A stretch of DNA of 64,000 nucleotides from Desulfarculus sp. (lineage in GTDB: Bacteria; Desulfobacterota; Desulfarculia; Desulfarculales; Desulfarculaceae): positions 112,194-176,193 of the forward strand of contig QZKP01000032.1 of NCBI GenBank assembly GCA_003605055.1. The letters run 5' to 3'. Numbering within the stretch: the stretch's first letter is position 1; each line of letters opens with the position of its first letter. The notes beneath the pieces were generated by a model, which worked only from the letters and a program-made list of their open reading frames with translations, searched no databases and was not told the DNA's origin. A program made the translations under genes and the position numbers. This document shows positions 1 through 9,604 of the stretch, piece by piece.

Positions 1-1827
1 CTGGGTCTGGCCAGGGCCCTGGCCGGGGCCGGCCTGCGCGACCAGGCGGTGGAGGCGCTGCGCCAGATGCCGCCGGCCGGGGGGATGCCCGAGACCCTGG
101 TGCAGGCCGGGCTGCTGCGCGCGGAGTTGGAGCACAAGCTGGAGCGCAACGCCCAGGCGGAGTCGTTCCTCAAGTCCTTTCTGGCCCGGCCGCCGCGGCC
201 CCTAACCAACCCCGAGCGCACCCAGGCCCTCAAGACTTTGCTGGCCAGCCAGGTCCGGATGGCTAAGTGGGGACAGGCCACGGAGACGGTGCTGGAGATC
301 ATCGCCGTGGAGGGCCAGGTCACGCCCAACCTGGAACTTCAATTGGGTCAGGTGGCCTCCCGGGCCTCAGTGCGGGAGCTGGAGCAGCTCCTGGGCCGGC
401 CGCGGCCGCCGGCGGTCAATGCGGCCCTGCTGTTGTCCCTGGCCCGGGCCCAGATGCGCGACGGCCGCCTGGACGAGGCGGCGGCCACCCTGAGCCAGGT
501 CCAGGGCATCCCGGTGGGGCCCGGGCTTGAATACCAGATCAAGGCCCTGGGCCAGGAGCTCAATCAGGCCCGCCTGGTCAACCCCAGCGTGGTGGGCGTG
601 ATCCTGCCCCTGTCCGGCGACTACGCGGCCTACGGCCGCCAGGTGCTGGCCGCGGTGGAGCTGGGCTTGGGCCTGTTCAGCATTGGCCTGGGTCCCAACC
701 CCACCCTGTACATCGAGGACAGCAAGAGCCAGCCCGCCGAGGCCGCCGCCGCGGTGAGCCGCCTGGTGGACGAGCGCAAGGCCATGGCCATCATCGGGCC
801 CATGGGCGCGGCCACCTCCCTGGCCGCCGCTCGCCAGGCCCAGGCCAAGGAGGCGCCCTTGATCACCTTGAGCCAGGTGGAGGGCATCACCAAGGCCGGC
901 TCCTACGTGTTCCAGAACTCCCTGACCCCGGATCAGCAGATACGGGCCCTGCTGCAGGAGACCGTGAACCTGCGGGGCAAAAAGCGCCTGGCGGTCATCG
1001 CGCCGGACAACGCCTACGGCAAGGGCTTCACCCAGCTTTTCCTGCGCCTGGCCCCCCAATACGGCGCTCAGGTGGTGCTGGTGGAGACCTACGCGTTGCA
1101 GACCAAGGACTTCGCCCCCCTGGTCAAGAAGATCGCCGGCCTGCCGTTCAAGAGCTTCCGCCCCGGCGCCCCGGACGCTCCCAAGCCCAATTACAGCTTC
1201 CAGGCCCTGTTCATGCCCGACGGGCCGGAGCGGGCGGCCATGCTTCTGCCCCAGCTCTACTTTTTTGACCTGGGGCAGGTGCCGGTGATGGGCACCAGCC
1301 TTTGGTTCAGCCCCGAGCTGCTGCGTCAGGCCAGCCGCTTCATGGGCAACGTGGTCGTCCCGGTGTCCTTCAACCCCGCCTCGCCCCAGCCCGAGGTGCG
1401 CGCCTTCGTGCGGGACTACCAGGCGGCCATGGGGCGCACTCCCGGCCTGCTGGAGGCCCAGGCCTACGACGCGGCCTTGGTGCTGCGCAGCCTGCTGGCG
1501 GTGAGCCAGCCGCCCCGCACCCGCCAGGCCATGCGCCAGGCCCTTTCGGCGGTGCAGGGTCTGCCCGGGGTCTGCGGCCCCATTCGCATGGACCCCGAGC
1601 GGCACCTGACCCAGGGACTGAACGTCTTCACGGTGGGCAAGAACGGCCGCTTCCGGCCGGTGCAGGAGGCGGACCGGCGGGAGCCGGCAATGCCCCCGCC
1701 CACTGCCGAGGGCACGCTGCAGCCCCCGGCCCAGACCCAGCCCCAGGCCTTCCCCGAGCAGCGCGGGCCGTACACGCCCTCGGGAACGGCGTACCCGCGG
1801 GAGTCCGGGGCGCCCCGGTCGCAATAG
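1..1827 (+). CDS. LpoA-like lipoprotein / periplasmic-binding-fold protein (5' partial)
   Basis: The reading frame is open from base 1, so the start and any signal peptide lie upstream. The first ~180 visible residues are helical and repeat-like (Leu/Ala/Arg-rich, TPR style). From about residue 200 a type-I periplasmic binding fold begins (GVILPLSGDYAAYG) and runs to about residue 560 with the usual alternating alpha/beta pattern. A Pro/Gln-rich low-complexity tail ends the protein. A TPR region followed by a Peripla_BP_6 domain is the arrangement of LpoA/YraM-type penicillin-binding-protein activators and of Leu/Ile/Val-type binding proteins. No permease or ATPase gene is adjacent, which favours the LpoA-like reading. 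The gene converges on queC. Confidence 0.75.
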   Translation: MGLARALAGAGLRDQAVEALRQMPPAGGMPETLVQAGLLRAELEHKLERNAQAESFLKSFLARPPRPLTNPERTQALKTLLASQVRMAKWGQATETVLEIIAVEGQVTPNLELQLGQVASRASVRELEQLLGRPRPPAVNAALLLSLARAQMRDGRLDEAAATLSQVQGIPVGPGLEYQIKALGQELNQARLVNPSVVGVILPLSGDYAAYGRQVLAAVELGLGLFSIGLGPNPTLYIEDSKSQPAEAAAAVSRLVDERKAMAIIGPMGAATSLAAARQAQAKEAPLITLSQVEGITKAGSYVFQNSLTPDQQIRALLQETVNLRGKKRLAVIAPDNAYGKGFTQLFLRLAPQYGAQVVLVETYALQTKDFAPLVKKIAGLPFKSFRPGAPDAPKPNYSFQALFMPDGPERAAMLLPQLYFFDLGQVPVMGTSLWFSPELLRQASRFMGNVVVPVSFNPASPQPEVRAFVRDYQAAMGRTPGLLEAQAYDAALVLRSLLAVSQPPRTRQAMRQALSAVQGLPGVCGPIRMDPERHLTQGLNVFTVGKNGRFRPVQEADRREPAMPPPTAEGTLQPPAQTQPQAFPEQRGPYTPSGTAYPRESGAPRSQ

Positions 1828-1833
1828 GCCGCC

Positions 1834-2535
1834 TCAGGGTTTGAGCAGGGGGTCGGCCGCGCCGGCCTCGGCAAAGCCTTTGGCCCGCAGCAGGCAGGAG
1901 TCGCAGGCCCCGCAGGGCCCGCCGTCCGGGGTCGGGTCGTAGCAGGAGTGGGTCAGGCCGTAGTCCAGGCCCAGGCTTAGGCCGGTCTGGATGATCTGGG
2001 CCTTGGACATGCGGATCAGGGGCGCGTGCACCCGCAGGCGGCGGCCCTGCTGGGTGCCCATCTTGGTGGCCAGGGCGGCTAGGTTCTCAAAGGCCATGAT
2101 GAACTCCGGACGGCAGTCCGGGTAGCCCGAGTAGTCCAGGGCGTTAACCCCGATAAAGATATGCTCCGCGGACAAAGTCTCGGCCCAGGCCAGGGCCAGG
2201 GACAAAAACACCGTGTTGCGCGCCGGCACGTAGGTCACGGGCACGCCCTGGGCCATCTGGGCCGCGTCCCGGCCCTTGGGCACCGCTATGTCCGCGGTGA
2301 GCGCCGAGCCGCCCACCGCGGCCAGGTCCACGGACAGCTCCAGGTGCTGCTTGACGCCCAAAGCCCGGGCCACCCGCCGGGCGGCGGCCAACTCGGCCTG
2401 ATGGCGCTGGCCGTAGCGCACGGTCAGGGCGTAGCACTCGTAGCCCTGGTCCTGGGCCAGGGCCAGGCAGGTGCTGGAGTCCAGCCCGCCGGACAGGAGC
2501 ACCACGGCAACGGGTTTAGGTTGGGGTTCAGGCAC
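1834..2535 (-). CDS. queC: 7-cyano-7-deazaguanine synthase QueC
   Basis: QueC converts 7-carboxy-7-deazaguanine to preQ0 with ATP and ammonia, on the path to queuosine. The 233-residue protein has the N-terminal PP-loop SGGLDS (residues 15-20) and the C-terminal zinc site, four Cys at about 198, 208, 211 and 214 ([10 protein letters not shown]). Length and motif order are normal for the family. The start ATG leaves a short, natural N-terminus before the PP-loop. No queD, queE or queF lies nearby and no preQ1 riboswitch is visible upstream, so it appears to be a stand-alone member of the pathway. Confidence 0.95.
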   Translation of the reverse strand: MPEPQPKPVAVVLLSGGLDSSTCLALAQDQGYECYALTVRYGQRHQAELAAARRVARALGVKQHLELSVDLAAVGGSALTADIAVPKGRDAAQMAQGVPVTYVPARNTVFLSLALAWAETLSAEHIFIGVNALDYSGYPDCRPEFIMAFENLAALATKMGTQQGRRLRVHAPLIRMSKAQIIQTGLSLGLDYGLTHSCYDPTPDGGPCGACDSCLLRAKGFAEAGAADPLLKP

Positions 2536-2603
2536 GGCGGCTCCTTGCAGATGGCGGCTTCAGTATAGACCGGCCGTGCCTGGCCTCCAAGCCCCGCCCC
2601 GGC

Positions 2604-3068
2604 CTAGGAGCCCTGTTTGATACGATAAGGATTGATGGTCATCACCGGCGCGGGCGACATCTGCACGATGCGCTGGGCCACGCTGCCGAAGATGATCTTG
2701 TCCAGGCCCTTGCGGCCGTGGGTGCCCATCACCACCAGGGAGATGCCGTGCTGCCTGATGTAGCCCAGTATCTCGTCCGAGGGGTCGCCGCGCAGTTGCA
2801 TGGTGGTCACCTTGCTCAGGCCGCTGAAGTGTTTCTGGGCGAAATCCTCCAGTTGGGCCCGGGCGCCGGCCAGCACCCCGCTGCGGATGCGCTCCAGCTC
2901 CTCGCGGCTCATGTCAATGCCCGAGGTGCTGGCCAGAGGCTCGCGCATCACGTTGACCACGTGCAGCTCCGCGCCGAAACGCTCGGCCACCACGCGCACG
3001 TAGTCCACCAGCAGGGGGGAGGTCTCGGACAGGTCTATGGGAAAGAGTATCTTCTTGAACTCCAACAT
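2604..3068 (-). CDS. Universal stress protein, UspA family
   Basis: A single 154-residue Usp domain begins at the N-terminus (FKKILFPIDLSE) and ends with the nucleotide-binding signature GTHGRKGLDKIIFGSVA, which matches G-x2-G-x9-G-S/T of ATP-binding Usp proteins. UspA-like proteins are cytoplasmic dimers induced by stress or energy limitation. The gene stands alone between queC and the NifU/Mrp pair. A Shine-Dalgarno-like AAAGGAG lies just upstream of the ATG. The specific stress cannot be read from sequence. Confidence 0.93.
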   Translation of the reverse strand: MLEFKKILFPIDLSETSPLLVDYVRVVAERFGAELHVVNVMREPLASTSGIDMSREELERIRSGVLAGARAQLEDFAQKHFSGLSKVTTMQLRGDPSDEILGYIRQHGISLVVMGTHGRKGLDKIIFGSVAQRIVQMSPAPVMTINPYRIKQGS

Positions 3069-3197
3069 GGCCGACTCCTTTAGTTAGGGCGACTTGCGCG
3101 TTTCCGTCGGGGCCGGATGACACGGCCGCCTGCGCGGACCTTTGATCAGGCGAGAGCTTCTAATTAAATTCTGGCACAGGCGGGTGGGGGCAGGCAT

Positions 3198-3229
3198 AAA
3201 AAAAGCCCGGGCGGACGCCCGGGTCTTTT
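3198..3229 (-). terminator. Rho-independent terminator of the mrp-nifU pair
   Basis: A GC-rich perfect inverted repeat (AGCCCGGGCG / CGCCCGGGT) is flanked by A7 on the left and TCTTTT on the right. Read on the minus strand it is a stem followed by a run of seven T, placed 24 bases after the stop of the NifU-domain gene. Because both sides have T-runs it could also stop transcription from the other direction. Confidence 0.85.
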
Positions 3230-3252
3230 GCGCGGTAAATCGGGCCGGGGCC

Positions 3253-3489
3253 CTACATCAAGGCCTCCACCCGGGTTACCTGGGGCAGCTTCTCCTTGAG
3301 GGTCTTCTCGATCACCTCCTTGAGCGTGGCCGAGGCCGCGGCGCAGCCCGAGCAGGCCCCCACCAGGCGCACCAGCACCACGCCCTGGTCGTTCACCCCC
3401 AACAGCTCCACATTCCCTCCGTGTTGGCGCAAGGGGCCGCGGGCCTCTTCCAGGGCCCGCTCCACCGCCTCACGGCTTAAAGCAGCCAT
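3253..3489 (-). CDS. NifU C-terminal-domain Fe-S scaffold protein (Nfu type)
   Basis: A 78-residue stand-alone Nfu domain. The hallmark CxxC is present (GACSGCAAA, Cys46 and Cys49), followed by the helix TLKEVIEKTLKEKLPQV. Nfu proteins bind a 4Fe-4S cluster across a dimer and hand it to apo-enzymes. Its ATG overlaps the stop of the upstream Mrp/ApbC gene by one base (TGATG), so the two are translationally coupled. This pairs a cluster carrier with a P-loop cluster-transfer ATPase. Confidence 0.92.
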   Translation of the reverse strand: MAALSREAVERALEEARGPLRQHGGNVELLGVNDQGVVLVRLVGACSGCAAASATLKEVIEKTLKEKLPQVTRVEALM

Positions 3490-4556
3490 CAGTGCACCTC
3501 CGCGCGAGCGCCCTGCTGCAGGCTGGCCAGCACCTGGCGGGCCAGGTCCAGGTATGGTTTAGCCTGCTCCGGGGCTGCCTCCACCGCTGGCCGGCCTTCG
3601 TCGGCCAGCCGCCGCACCACCGGGTCCAGGGGAATCTCGCCCAGGTAGGGCACGCCCAGCCTGGCGCACAGCGGCTCCACCGAGCCGTGGCCGAAGATTT
3701 CGTGCCGACTGCCGCAGTCCGGGCAGGCGAAGTAGCTCATGTTCTCCACGATGCCCAGCACCGGCGCGCCCACGCTCTTGAACATGTCCACGCCTTTGAC
3801 CGCGTCCAGCAGGGCCACGTCCTGGGGCGTGGTCACCACCACCGCGCCGCTGATGGGCACCTCCTGGGCCATGGTGATCTGCACGTCGCCGGTGCCGGGC
3901 GGCAGGTCCAGCACCAGCACGTCCAACGGCGCCCAGGCCACCTCGTGCAAGAGCTGGCGCACCGCCTTCATCACCAGAGGGCCTCGCCAAATCAGGGCCT
4001 GGCCGCTCTTGATCAAGAAGCCCACGGACATCACCTTAAGGCCGTGAGCTTCCACCGGCGCTATCTTGTCGCCGGCCGCTCCGGGCCTGGCCTGGCTGGC
4101 CCCCAGCATCAGGGGGATGGAGGGGCCGTACAGGTCCAGGTCCAGGATGCCCACGGACAGGCCCAGGGCCTTGAGCCCCACGGCCAGGTTCACGGCCAGG
4201 GTGGACTTGCCCACTCCGCCCTTGCCCGAGGCCACCGGCACCACCCACTTGACGCCGGGGATGGGCTGGGGTCCTCGCCGCTCCTTGGCGGGCGCCGGCT
4301 GGGGCAGGTGCAGCTCCACCTCGGCCACGCCGGTGGCCTTGCGCACCGCGGCCGAGATGTCTTTTTCCAACTGCTCGCGCACCTGGGGAGGGGCGGCCAC
4401 CGGCCGCAGCTTCACCACCGCCTTGTTGCCCGCCAGCTTGGCCTCGGTGACCAGTTCCATGGCCATGATGTTTAGATCAAAGCCCGGGTAGCGCACGGTC
4501 TTCAGCGGCGCTTCCAATTCCTGGTCTATGGAAAATTCATCGTCCTTGTGGCTCAT
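3489..4556 (-). CDS. Mrp/NBP35-family Fe-S carrier ATPase (ApbC-like)
   Basis: The 355-residue protein has a deviant Walker A GKGGVGKST at residues 111-119, switch motifs DLDLYGPSIP and LDLPPGTGDVQ, and a conserved CPDC pair (Cys278, Cys281) that in this family bridges a 4Fe-4S cluster between monomers. The first ~90 residues look like a diverged MIP18/DUF59 domain. These proteins deliver Fe-S clusters in the cytoplasm. The gene is the first of a two-gene unit with the Nfu-domain protein, and the pair ends in the terminator at about 3200. Confidence 0.94.
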   Translation of the reverse strand: MSHKDDEFSIDQELEAPLKTVRYPGFDLNIMAMELVTEAKLAGNKAVVKLRPVAAPPQVREQLEKDISAAVRKATGVAEVELHLPQPAPAKERRGPQPIPGVKWVVPVASGKGGVGKSTLAVNLAVGLKALGLSVGILDLDLYGPSIPLMLGASQARPGAAGDKIAPVEAHGLKVMSVGFLIKSGQALIWRGPLVMKAVRQLLHEVAWAPLDVLVLDLPPGTGDVQITMAQEVPISGAVVVTTPQDVALLDAVKGVDMFKSVGAPVLGIVENMSYFACPDCGSRHEIFGHGSVEPLCARLGVPYLGEIPLDPVVRRLADEGRPAVEAAPEQAKPYLDLARQVLASLQQGARAEVH

Positions 4557-4635
4557 GACGGCTCCGGGTGGGGCGATAGAAAATCACTCTGGCCAAAAAA
4601 GATACCAGGCAATCCGCCGCCTGGCGAGAAGGCCC

Positions 4636-5628
4636 TCAGGCCAACACCTCCACGAAGGCCTCCAGGCGCAGCCGGGTGCGGCCATCCACCGGTCCCACCC
4701 GGTCGCCTTCCAGGGTGAGCATGGGCAAGTCCAGCTCTTTGCGCAGGATCAGGTCCTGCATCTGCCGCCAACAGAAGCTCTGGGTGTAGTGCAGCAGGCC
4801 CTGCAGGGCCCGGCGTTCAATCTGGGCCTGAACGTCGGCCAGGCGGCCGAACACGTCATAGGGGTAGGTGTAGCGGGCATACTGGCCGGCCAGGTCCAGG
4901 GCCGGCTCCGGCGGCAGCATGGCGAACTGGCGGGGCACCTCGTTGAACACCACCTCCGCGCCCATCTCGGCCAAGGCCTGGTGCAGGCCGCTGATGATGG
5001 GCGGCACGCCCAACAGCCCCAGGCGCACCCGGGGCCTGGCCGCCGGGCGCCCCTGAGCCCGGACCAAGAACTGCTGCAACCGGGTATGGAAGGCGACCGG
5101 GTCGCCCTCGAAATCGCTGGCGCCGACCAGCCAGAGGTGGTTCTCCCAGCCGCTCACCCGTCCCTCGCGCCAGGTCAGCTCGTCCAGGCGCTCCAGGTCC
5201 TGGCGCAGGGGCAGGAGCTCGCGCTGCACCTGCTGGGCCCGGTCCAGGTCCGCGCCCAGGGCCGCGGCCAGGCGGGCCATCTGCTCGCAGAGGTCGGCCA
5301 GGTTGCGGCCGTGCGGAAAATCAAAGGGGATGACCCGGCGGCCGGCGCGGGATAGCAGTTCCATCAAGGCGTGGGTGTTGGAGCAGTCGCCCCGGGTGAC
5401 GCCCACGACGGCGGTCACCTCGGGGTGGGCCAGGCACCAGGCGTAGATGCCCTTGATCCAGGCGCAGAGGGTGGGGGGCAGGCCCAGGTCCTCGGCTCGC
5501 TGCACCAGGCCGGCCGGGTCCGAGTCGTTGATGAAACGGTTGTTCAGGTCCACCGGGGTCCAGCCGCCAGCCAGGACGATCTCCACCGGGATGGTGGAGG
5601 TGAGGCCCAGCGGACGGCCAGCGGACAC
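4636..5628 (-). CDS. 2-hydroxyacyl-CoA dehydratase / benzoyl-CoA reductase-like subunit (HgdB/BcrC/BadD family)
   Basis: The 330-residue protein starts STIPVEIVLAGGWTPVDLNN, typical of the HgdB/BcrC family. Cys residues are spread along it (LCAWIKGIYAWC, GDCSNTHALME, LCEQM, SFCWRQMQDL). In this family three Cys of each subunit bind a 4Fe-4S cluster used in ketyl-radical dehydration or aromatic ring reduction. The start is a GTG with AGAGGG six bases upstream, and that ribosome site overlaps the stop of the acyl-CoA synthetase gene, so they form an operon. Only one subunit is present and no activator ATPase (HgdC/BcrA type) is in the window. It may therefore be a stand-alone paralogue of unknown substrate. 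Confidence 0.82.
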   Translation of the reverse strand: MSAGRPLGLTSTIPVEIVLAGGWTPVDLNNRFINDSDPAGLVQRAEDLGLPPTLCAWIKGIYAWCLAHPEVTAVVGVTRGDCSNTHALMELLSRAGRRVIPFDFPHGRNLADLCEQMARLAAALGADLDRAQQVQRELLPLRQDLERLDELTWREGRVSGWENHLWLVGASDFEGDPVAFHTRLQQFLVRAQGRPAARPRVRLGLLGVPPIISGLHQALAEMGAEVVFNEVPRQFAMLPPEPALDLAGQYARYTYPYDVFGRLADVQAQIERRALQGLLHYTQSFCWRQMQDLILRKELDLPMLTLEGDRVGPVDGRTRLRLEAFVEVLA

Positions 5629-5638
5629 GGCCGGCCCT

Positions 5639-7717
5639 CTAGTGCCCCGGCGAGAAGGCGCCGGGGGCCACGCGCACCCGGGCGTCCACGGCCATCACGC
5701 CGCCCGGTCCGGCCAGCAGGGGGTTAATGTCCAGTTCAACGATGCCCGGCAGGCGCTGGACCAACAGGCTCACGCGCATGATGGCCTCCAGCAGCGCCGG
5801 CCGCTTGGCCGCTGGACGGCCCCGAAAGCCCTTGAGCAGGGCCGCGCCCCTGAGCTCATCCAGCATCTGGCCGGCCTCGCGGTCATCCACCGGCGCCAGG
5901 CGCAGGCTCACGTCCCTGAGCGCCTCGGCGGCCACGCCGCCCAGGCCGAACAGCAGCAGCGGCCCGAAGGCCGGGTCCTGCTTGGCGCCCAGGATCACCT
6001 CCTGCCCCCCGCCTATCTGGCTCATGACCACCACCCGCCGGGCGCCCAGCTCGCGGAACATCCTCTGGGCCGCGGCCTCCACGGCCTTTGGATCGGCCAG
6101 GTCCAGAACCACGCCGCCGGCCTCGGTCTTGTGCAGCAGTTCGCCGCCGCCCACGGCCTTGAGCACCACCGGCCAGCCCATGGTGGCCGCGGCGCGGGCC
6201 GCCTCGGCCGGGTCCAGGGCCGCGGCAAAGGCGGCCACCGGCAGGCCCGCGGCCAGCAGAAGGTGCAGGGCCTCGGGCAGCTCCAGCCAGCCCTCTTGAT
6301 CGTGGGCGGCCAGGATGCGGCGGCAGCGCTCCAGGTCCATCTCCCCGCCGCAGGAGGGGGGCTGGGGCTTGGGTACGCTGCCGGCCCACTGAGCCAGGGA
6401 GATGGCCATGATGGCCTGGTCAGCGAAAGGGAAGATGGGCAGGTCCGTAAGCTGGCTGGCCTTCAGGGCCTCCTCGGGCTCCACCAGCAGACACAGCCCC
6501 ACCGGTTTGTTGGATTCACGGCACATCTGGCCCACCTTGACCAACAGCTTGCGCGAGGGCTCGGCCTCGGGTCCGCGGTAGCCGTGCACCATAACCACCG
6601 CGTCCACTTTTTCCAGGGCCAGGGCGCCGCGCAGAATCTCCACGTACAGCTCCATGTGGAACAGGTCGCCCAGGTCCAGGGGGTTCTGCAGCTTGATAAC
6701 CGAGGCCCGAGTGGCCTCCTGGATGGGGGCGATGTACTCCGGCGGCGGCTGGGGCAGCTTCAGGCCCCAGCGAAAGGCCGCGTCGGCGGCGGTGACCGCG
6801 TGGCCGCCGGAGCGGGATATGATCATCAGCCGCCGGCCCTTGGCCTTGGGCAGGCTGAGGCCCTTGAGTATCTGGAAGGCGTCGAAGACGGTCCTGGCCC
6901 GGATGGCCCCGGCCTGCTTGAGGGCTGCGTCCACCACCGCATCGTCATTGGCCAGGGCCGAGGTGTGGCTGCTGGCGATATTGTGGGTCAGCTCGCCGAT
7001 GTTGGACTTGTGCACCACCACCGGCTTGTCCGTGGAGCGGATCAGGTCGTACATGGCCCGCCCCTGAACCACCGACTCCAGGTACATCATGATAAAGCGG
7101 GTCTGGGGGTCCTCGATGAGATAGGACAGCAGGTCCGCCTCGTTCACGTCCAGCTTGTTGCCCACGCTGATGAACTTGGCCAGCCCCACCTTGCTCTCCG
7201 CCGCCCCGGCCACGTAGGTGAGGCCGATGCCGCCGCTCTGGCTGATGATGGACAGGCCGCCGGCCGGTATGGCCCGGTTCAGGAGGGGGAAACCCACCGA
7301 TACGCCCGAGTCGGTGCTGATCACGCCGATACAGTTGGGGCCGATCATGCGCAGGCCGTATTTTTTCACCGCCGCGGCCAACTCGCGCTCCAGCTCCGCG
7401 CCCTGGGCGCCCAGCTCGGAGAAGCCGCCGGTCTCCACGATCACCCGCCTAATGCCCTTGGCCCCGCACTGGTCCACCAGGCCGGGCACCGTGGCCGCCG
7501 GGGTCAGGACCACGGCCAGTTCGGGCACCAGCGGCAGATCGGCCACGCTGGGGTGTATGGGCCGGCCGTGAAACTCCCCGCCCCGGGGCGAGACCAGATA
7601 GATGTCGCCCTTGTAGCCGGAGAACTCCAGGTTGGACAGGATGTTGCGGCCGATATTGCCCGGCCGGGGGGAGATGCCCAAGATGGCGATGGATTCAGGG
7701 TAGAAGAACTGCTTCAT
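5639..7717 (-). CDS. ADP-forming acyl-CoA synthetase (acetate-CoA ligase family, fused alpha-beta)
   Basis: I start the gene at the ATG at 7717 ([14 protein letters not shown]) because GAGGT lies about six bases upstream and the CoA-binding domain begins there; an upstream in-frame extension is not protein-like. The 692 residues contain a CoA-binding Rossmann domain, succinyl-CoA-ligase-like domains with the phospho-His region [11 protein letters not shown], and a C-terminal ATP-grasp domain ([20 protein letters not shown], ending [11 protein letters not shown]). Such enzymes interconvert acyl-CoA plus ADP and phosphate with acid plus ATP. In anaerobes they often serve fermentative or aromatic-acid metabolism, which fits the HgdB/BcrC-like gene ten bases downstream. 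The acyl substrate is unknown. Confidence 0.9.
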   Translation of the reverse strand: MKQFFYPESIAILGISPRPGNIGRNILSNLEFSGYKGDIYLVSPRGGEFHGRPIHPSVADLPLVPELAVVLTPAATVPGLVDQCGAKGIRRVIVETGGFSELGAQGAELERELAAAVKKYGLRMIGPNCIGVISTDSGVSVGFPLLNRAIPAGGLSIISQSGGIGLTYVAGAAESKVGLAKFISVGNKLDVNEADLLSYLIEDPQTRFIMMYLESVVQGRAMYDLIRSTDKPVVVHKSNIGELTHNIASSHTSALANDDAVVDAALKQAGAIRARTVFDAFQILKGLSLPKAKGRRLMIISRSGGHAVTAADAAFRWGLKLPQPPPEYIAPIQEATRASVIKLQNPLDLGDLFHMELYVEILRGALALEKVDAVVMVHGYRGPEAEPSRKLLVKVGQMCRESNKPVGLCLLVEPEEALKASQLTDLPIFPFADQAIMAISLAQWAGSVPKPQPPSCGGEMDLERCRRILAAHDQEGWLELPEALHLLLAAGLPVAAFAAALDPAEAARAAATMGWPVVLKAVGGGELLHKTEAGGVVLDLADPKAVEAAAQRMFRELGARRVVVMSQIGGGQEVILGAKQDPAFGPLLLFGLGGVAAEALRDVSLRLAPVDDREAGQMLDELRGAALLKGFRGRPAAKRPALLEAIMRVSLLVQRLPGIVELDINPLLAGPGGVMAVDARVRVAPGAFSPGH

Positions 7718-7965
7718 GCCGACCTCGTCATGGTTCCCGATGGAATCGTGCGTGCGGTGCCGCGACCGCTCCTGGGACGCGTGCAGCCGCGGACCAGCCC
7801 GGCCCGCAGCCGTGCCCCAATTAAACACCAGCCGCGGGGGGTGTCAACCTGAATGGTGATTCATTGTTCAGGGCGGGGCTGCGCCGGCTGAATCACAACC
7901 GCGCCTCGCAAGCAGGAAGTATATTAGGAGTTCAGCACACCGGATGCTTGCGGGGGCGGGGACGA

Positions 7966-8724
7966 TCAGGACAGGGTTTTTATGGCCAGACTCAGGCTGG
8001 GCAGGTCGTGGCCCGTGATCTCTTGCCAGAAGGCGGCCAGGAAGGCCAGGGCCTCGGGCAAAAGGGCCGGGGCCAGGCGCAGCCGGGCCAGGGAGCCCGG
8101 CTCCAGGGCCAGGGCGGCGGCCAGGGACTTGATCAGCCCCGGCAACACGGGCCGGGCGCCCTGGGCCTCGGGGCAGGCCGGGCAGGCCAGGCCGCCGGCC
8201 AGGCTCAGGCGCGGCTCTTCTATCTCCGCGGCCGGCCGGCCGCAGGCCAGGCAGGCCTCCAGGTTCAGGCCATAGCCCAAGAGCTTCAGCAGCCGGACCA
8301 GAAAAATCACCAGGGCCGAGGCCATTTCCGCGGCCTCCTTGGCGCGCTGCATCCGCCCCAGGGTAATGAGGGCCAGCTCCAGGGCGCCGGGCTGAGGGTC
8401 CTGGGGCGCGGTGGCCCGCAGCAGTAGCTCCAGCACCGGCCCGGCGGCCAGCAGGCGGCGAAAGTCCTGGCGCAGGCCCAGGTGCGGCTCCAGCACCGCG
8501 GCCGTCTCCAGGCGCCACAGGTCTCCGGACTTGCTGGGGGCCAGGCTCATTTGCAGCAGGTGCCCGGCCAGGAGCACTCCGAAGAAGCGCTGCTTGCTGC
8601 GCTTGCCGCCCTTGGCCAGGGCCGTGAGGCGGCCCACCTCCTTGCTGAACAGGTCCACCAGCAGGTCGCTCTCGCCCAGGGGGCGCAGGCGCAGGACCAG
8701 GCCGCTGGCCGGGCGGGGCAGCAC
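7966..8724 (-). CDS. recO: DNA repair protein RecO
   Basis: The best start is the GTG at 8724, giving VLPRPASGLVLRLRPLGESD, a normal RecO N-terminal OB-fold. GGGGA lies just upstream and overlaps the end of the hydrolase gene, whose stop is two bases away. A much longer in-frame ORF upstream is a shadow of the hydrolase. The 252-residue product has the C-terminal zinc-type cysteines (CLACGRP and LACPACPE). RecO loads RecA onto SSB-coated DNA with RecR in RecF-pathway recombination. Confidence 0.92.
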   Translation of the reverse strand: MLPRPASGLVLRLRPLGESDLLVDLFSKEVGRLTALAKGGKRSKQRFFGVLLAGHLLQMSLAPSKSGDLWRLETAAVLEPHLGLRQDFRRLLAAGPVLELLLRATAPQDPQPGALELALITLGRMQRAKEAAEMASALVIFLVRLLKLLGYGLNLEACLACGRPAAEIEEPRLSLAGGLACPACPEAQGARPVLPGLIKSLAAALALEPGSLARLRLAPALLPEALAFLAAFWQEITGHDLPSLSLAIKTLS

Positions 8725-8726
8725 GC

Positions 8727-9587
8727 TTATTCCCCGGCCAGGAATTGATCCACCAGGCGGGAGAGGCGGTAGGGCATGGTGTAAACCGGCAGATGGCCGC
8801 AGGGCAGGCGCAGGTGTTGCGAGCCCGGGGGCAGGCGCCGGGCCAGGCGGGCCAGGTCGCGCCCGGGGATCACCCGGTCGCGGGCCCCCTCGATCAGCAG
8901 CAGCGGGGAGTGCAGCCGGCCCATGAGCGGCCACAGGGGGTTGGCCAGGTGCTCCTGGGCCGCGCGTATGAAGGAGCGCTCCAGGCGGGCGCGTTCGCCG
9001 GTGGCCCATTGGGAGCGCAGGCGGCGGGTGAGCTCCCGCCGGCTGTGGTGGCTGGGGTCGCCGTAGCACCACCACACGCCTATGTTCACCATCCAGGGAA
9101 GGAAGCCACGCAGCCGGTCCTGGCGGTTGGTGAACAGCCCCATAAGCCAGCGATGCCGCAGGCTGGATCCCTGGTGGCCGCCGGCCGCGCAGACCCCCAC
9201 CAGGCGCGCCACCAACTCCGGCTGGCCCAGGGCCAGGGTGATCACCGCCTGGCCGCCCAGGCAGTGTCCCAGCCAGTGGGCGCGCTTAAGCCCCAGCTCC
9301 GCGGCCATGGCCGCCAGCTCCACGGCGAAAAAGGCCGGGCCGTAGGGCAGATCCGGCTTGTCCGAGCGTCCGAAGCCGGGCAGGTCCGGCAGAAACAGGG
9401 TGTAGCGCGGGGCCAGGTACTGGGCCAGCACAAAGAAGTCCTGGCAACTGCCGCCCAGGCCGTGCACCATGACCAGGGGAGGGCCCTGGCCCCCGGCCAC
9501 CAGGTGCAGCCAACCCCAGGGCCGGTGCAGGCGGTAACGCCGCATCTCCGGAGGCAGGGGGATCTCCAAGGGTCGGCTGGGCGGCAA
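8727..9587 (-). CDS. Alpha/beta hydrolase with a Cys-type nucleophile elbow
   Basis: A 286-residue alpha/beta-hydrolase fold: oxyanion-hole HGLGG (42-46), strand and turn LPDLPGFGRSDKP, nucleophile elbow GHCLGG (Cys109), a likely acidic residue in EGARDRVIP and a C-terminal His in PCGHLPVY. In most esterases, lipases and C-C hydrolases the elbow is G-x-S-x-G; here the nucleophile is Cys, as in dienelactone hydrolases and PHA synthases. Overall resemblance is to MhpC/BphD-type hydrolases. The gene is coupled to recO downstream. The substrate is unknown. Confidence 0.85.
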   Translation of the reverse strand: MPPSRPLEIPLPPEMRRYRLHRPWGWLHLVAGGQGPPLVMVHGLGGSCQDFFVLAQYLAPRYTLFLPDLPGFGRSDKPDLPYGPAFFAVELAAMAAELGLKRAHWLGHCLGGQAVITLALGQPELVARLVGVCAAGGHQGSSLRHRWLMGLFTNRQDRLRGFLPWMVNIGVWWCYGDPSHHSRRELTRRLRSQWATGERARLERSFIRAAQEHLANPLWPLMGRLHSPLLLIEGARDRVIPGRDLARLARRLPPGSQHLRLPCGHLPVYTMPYRLSRLVDQFLAGE

Positions 9588-9604
9588 GGAAATATCCTTT
9601 TTGG

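Noticed and set aside
5447..7852. Very long plus-strand open frame (about 800 codons) opposite the acyl-CoA synthetase
   Set aside because: Its composition (His/Gln/Gly/Arg-rich, no motifs) is that of an antisense shadow; the minus-strand protein has clear domains.
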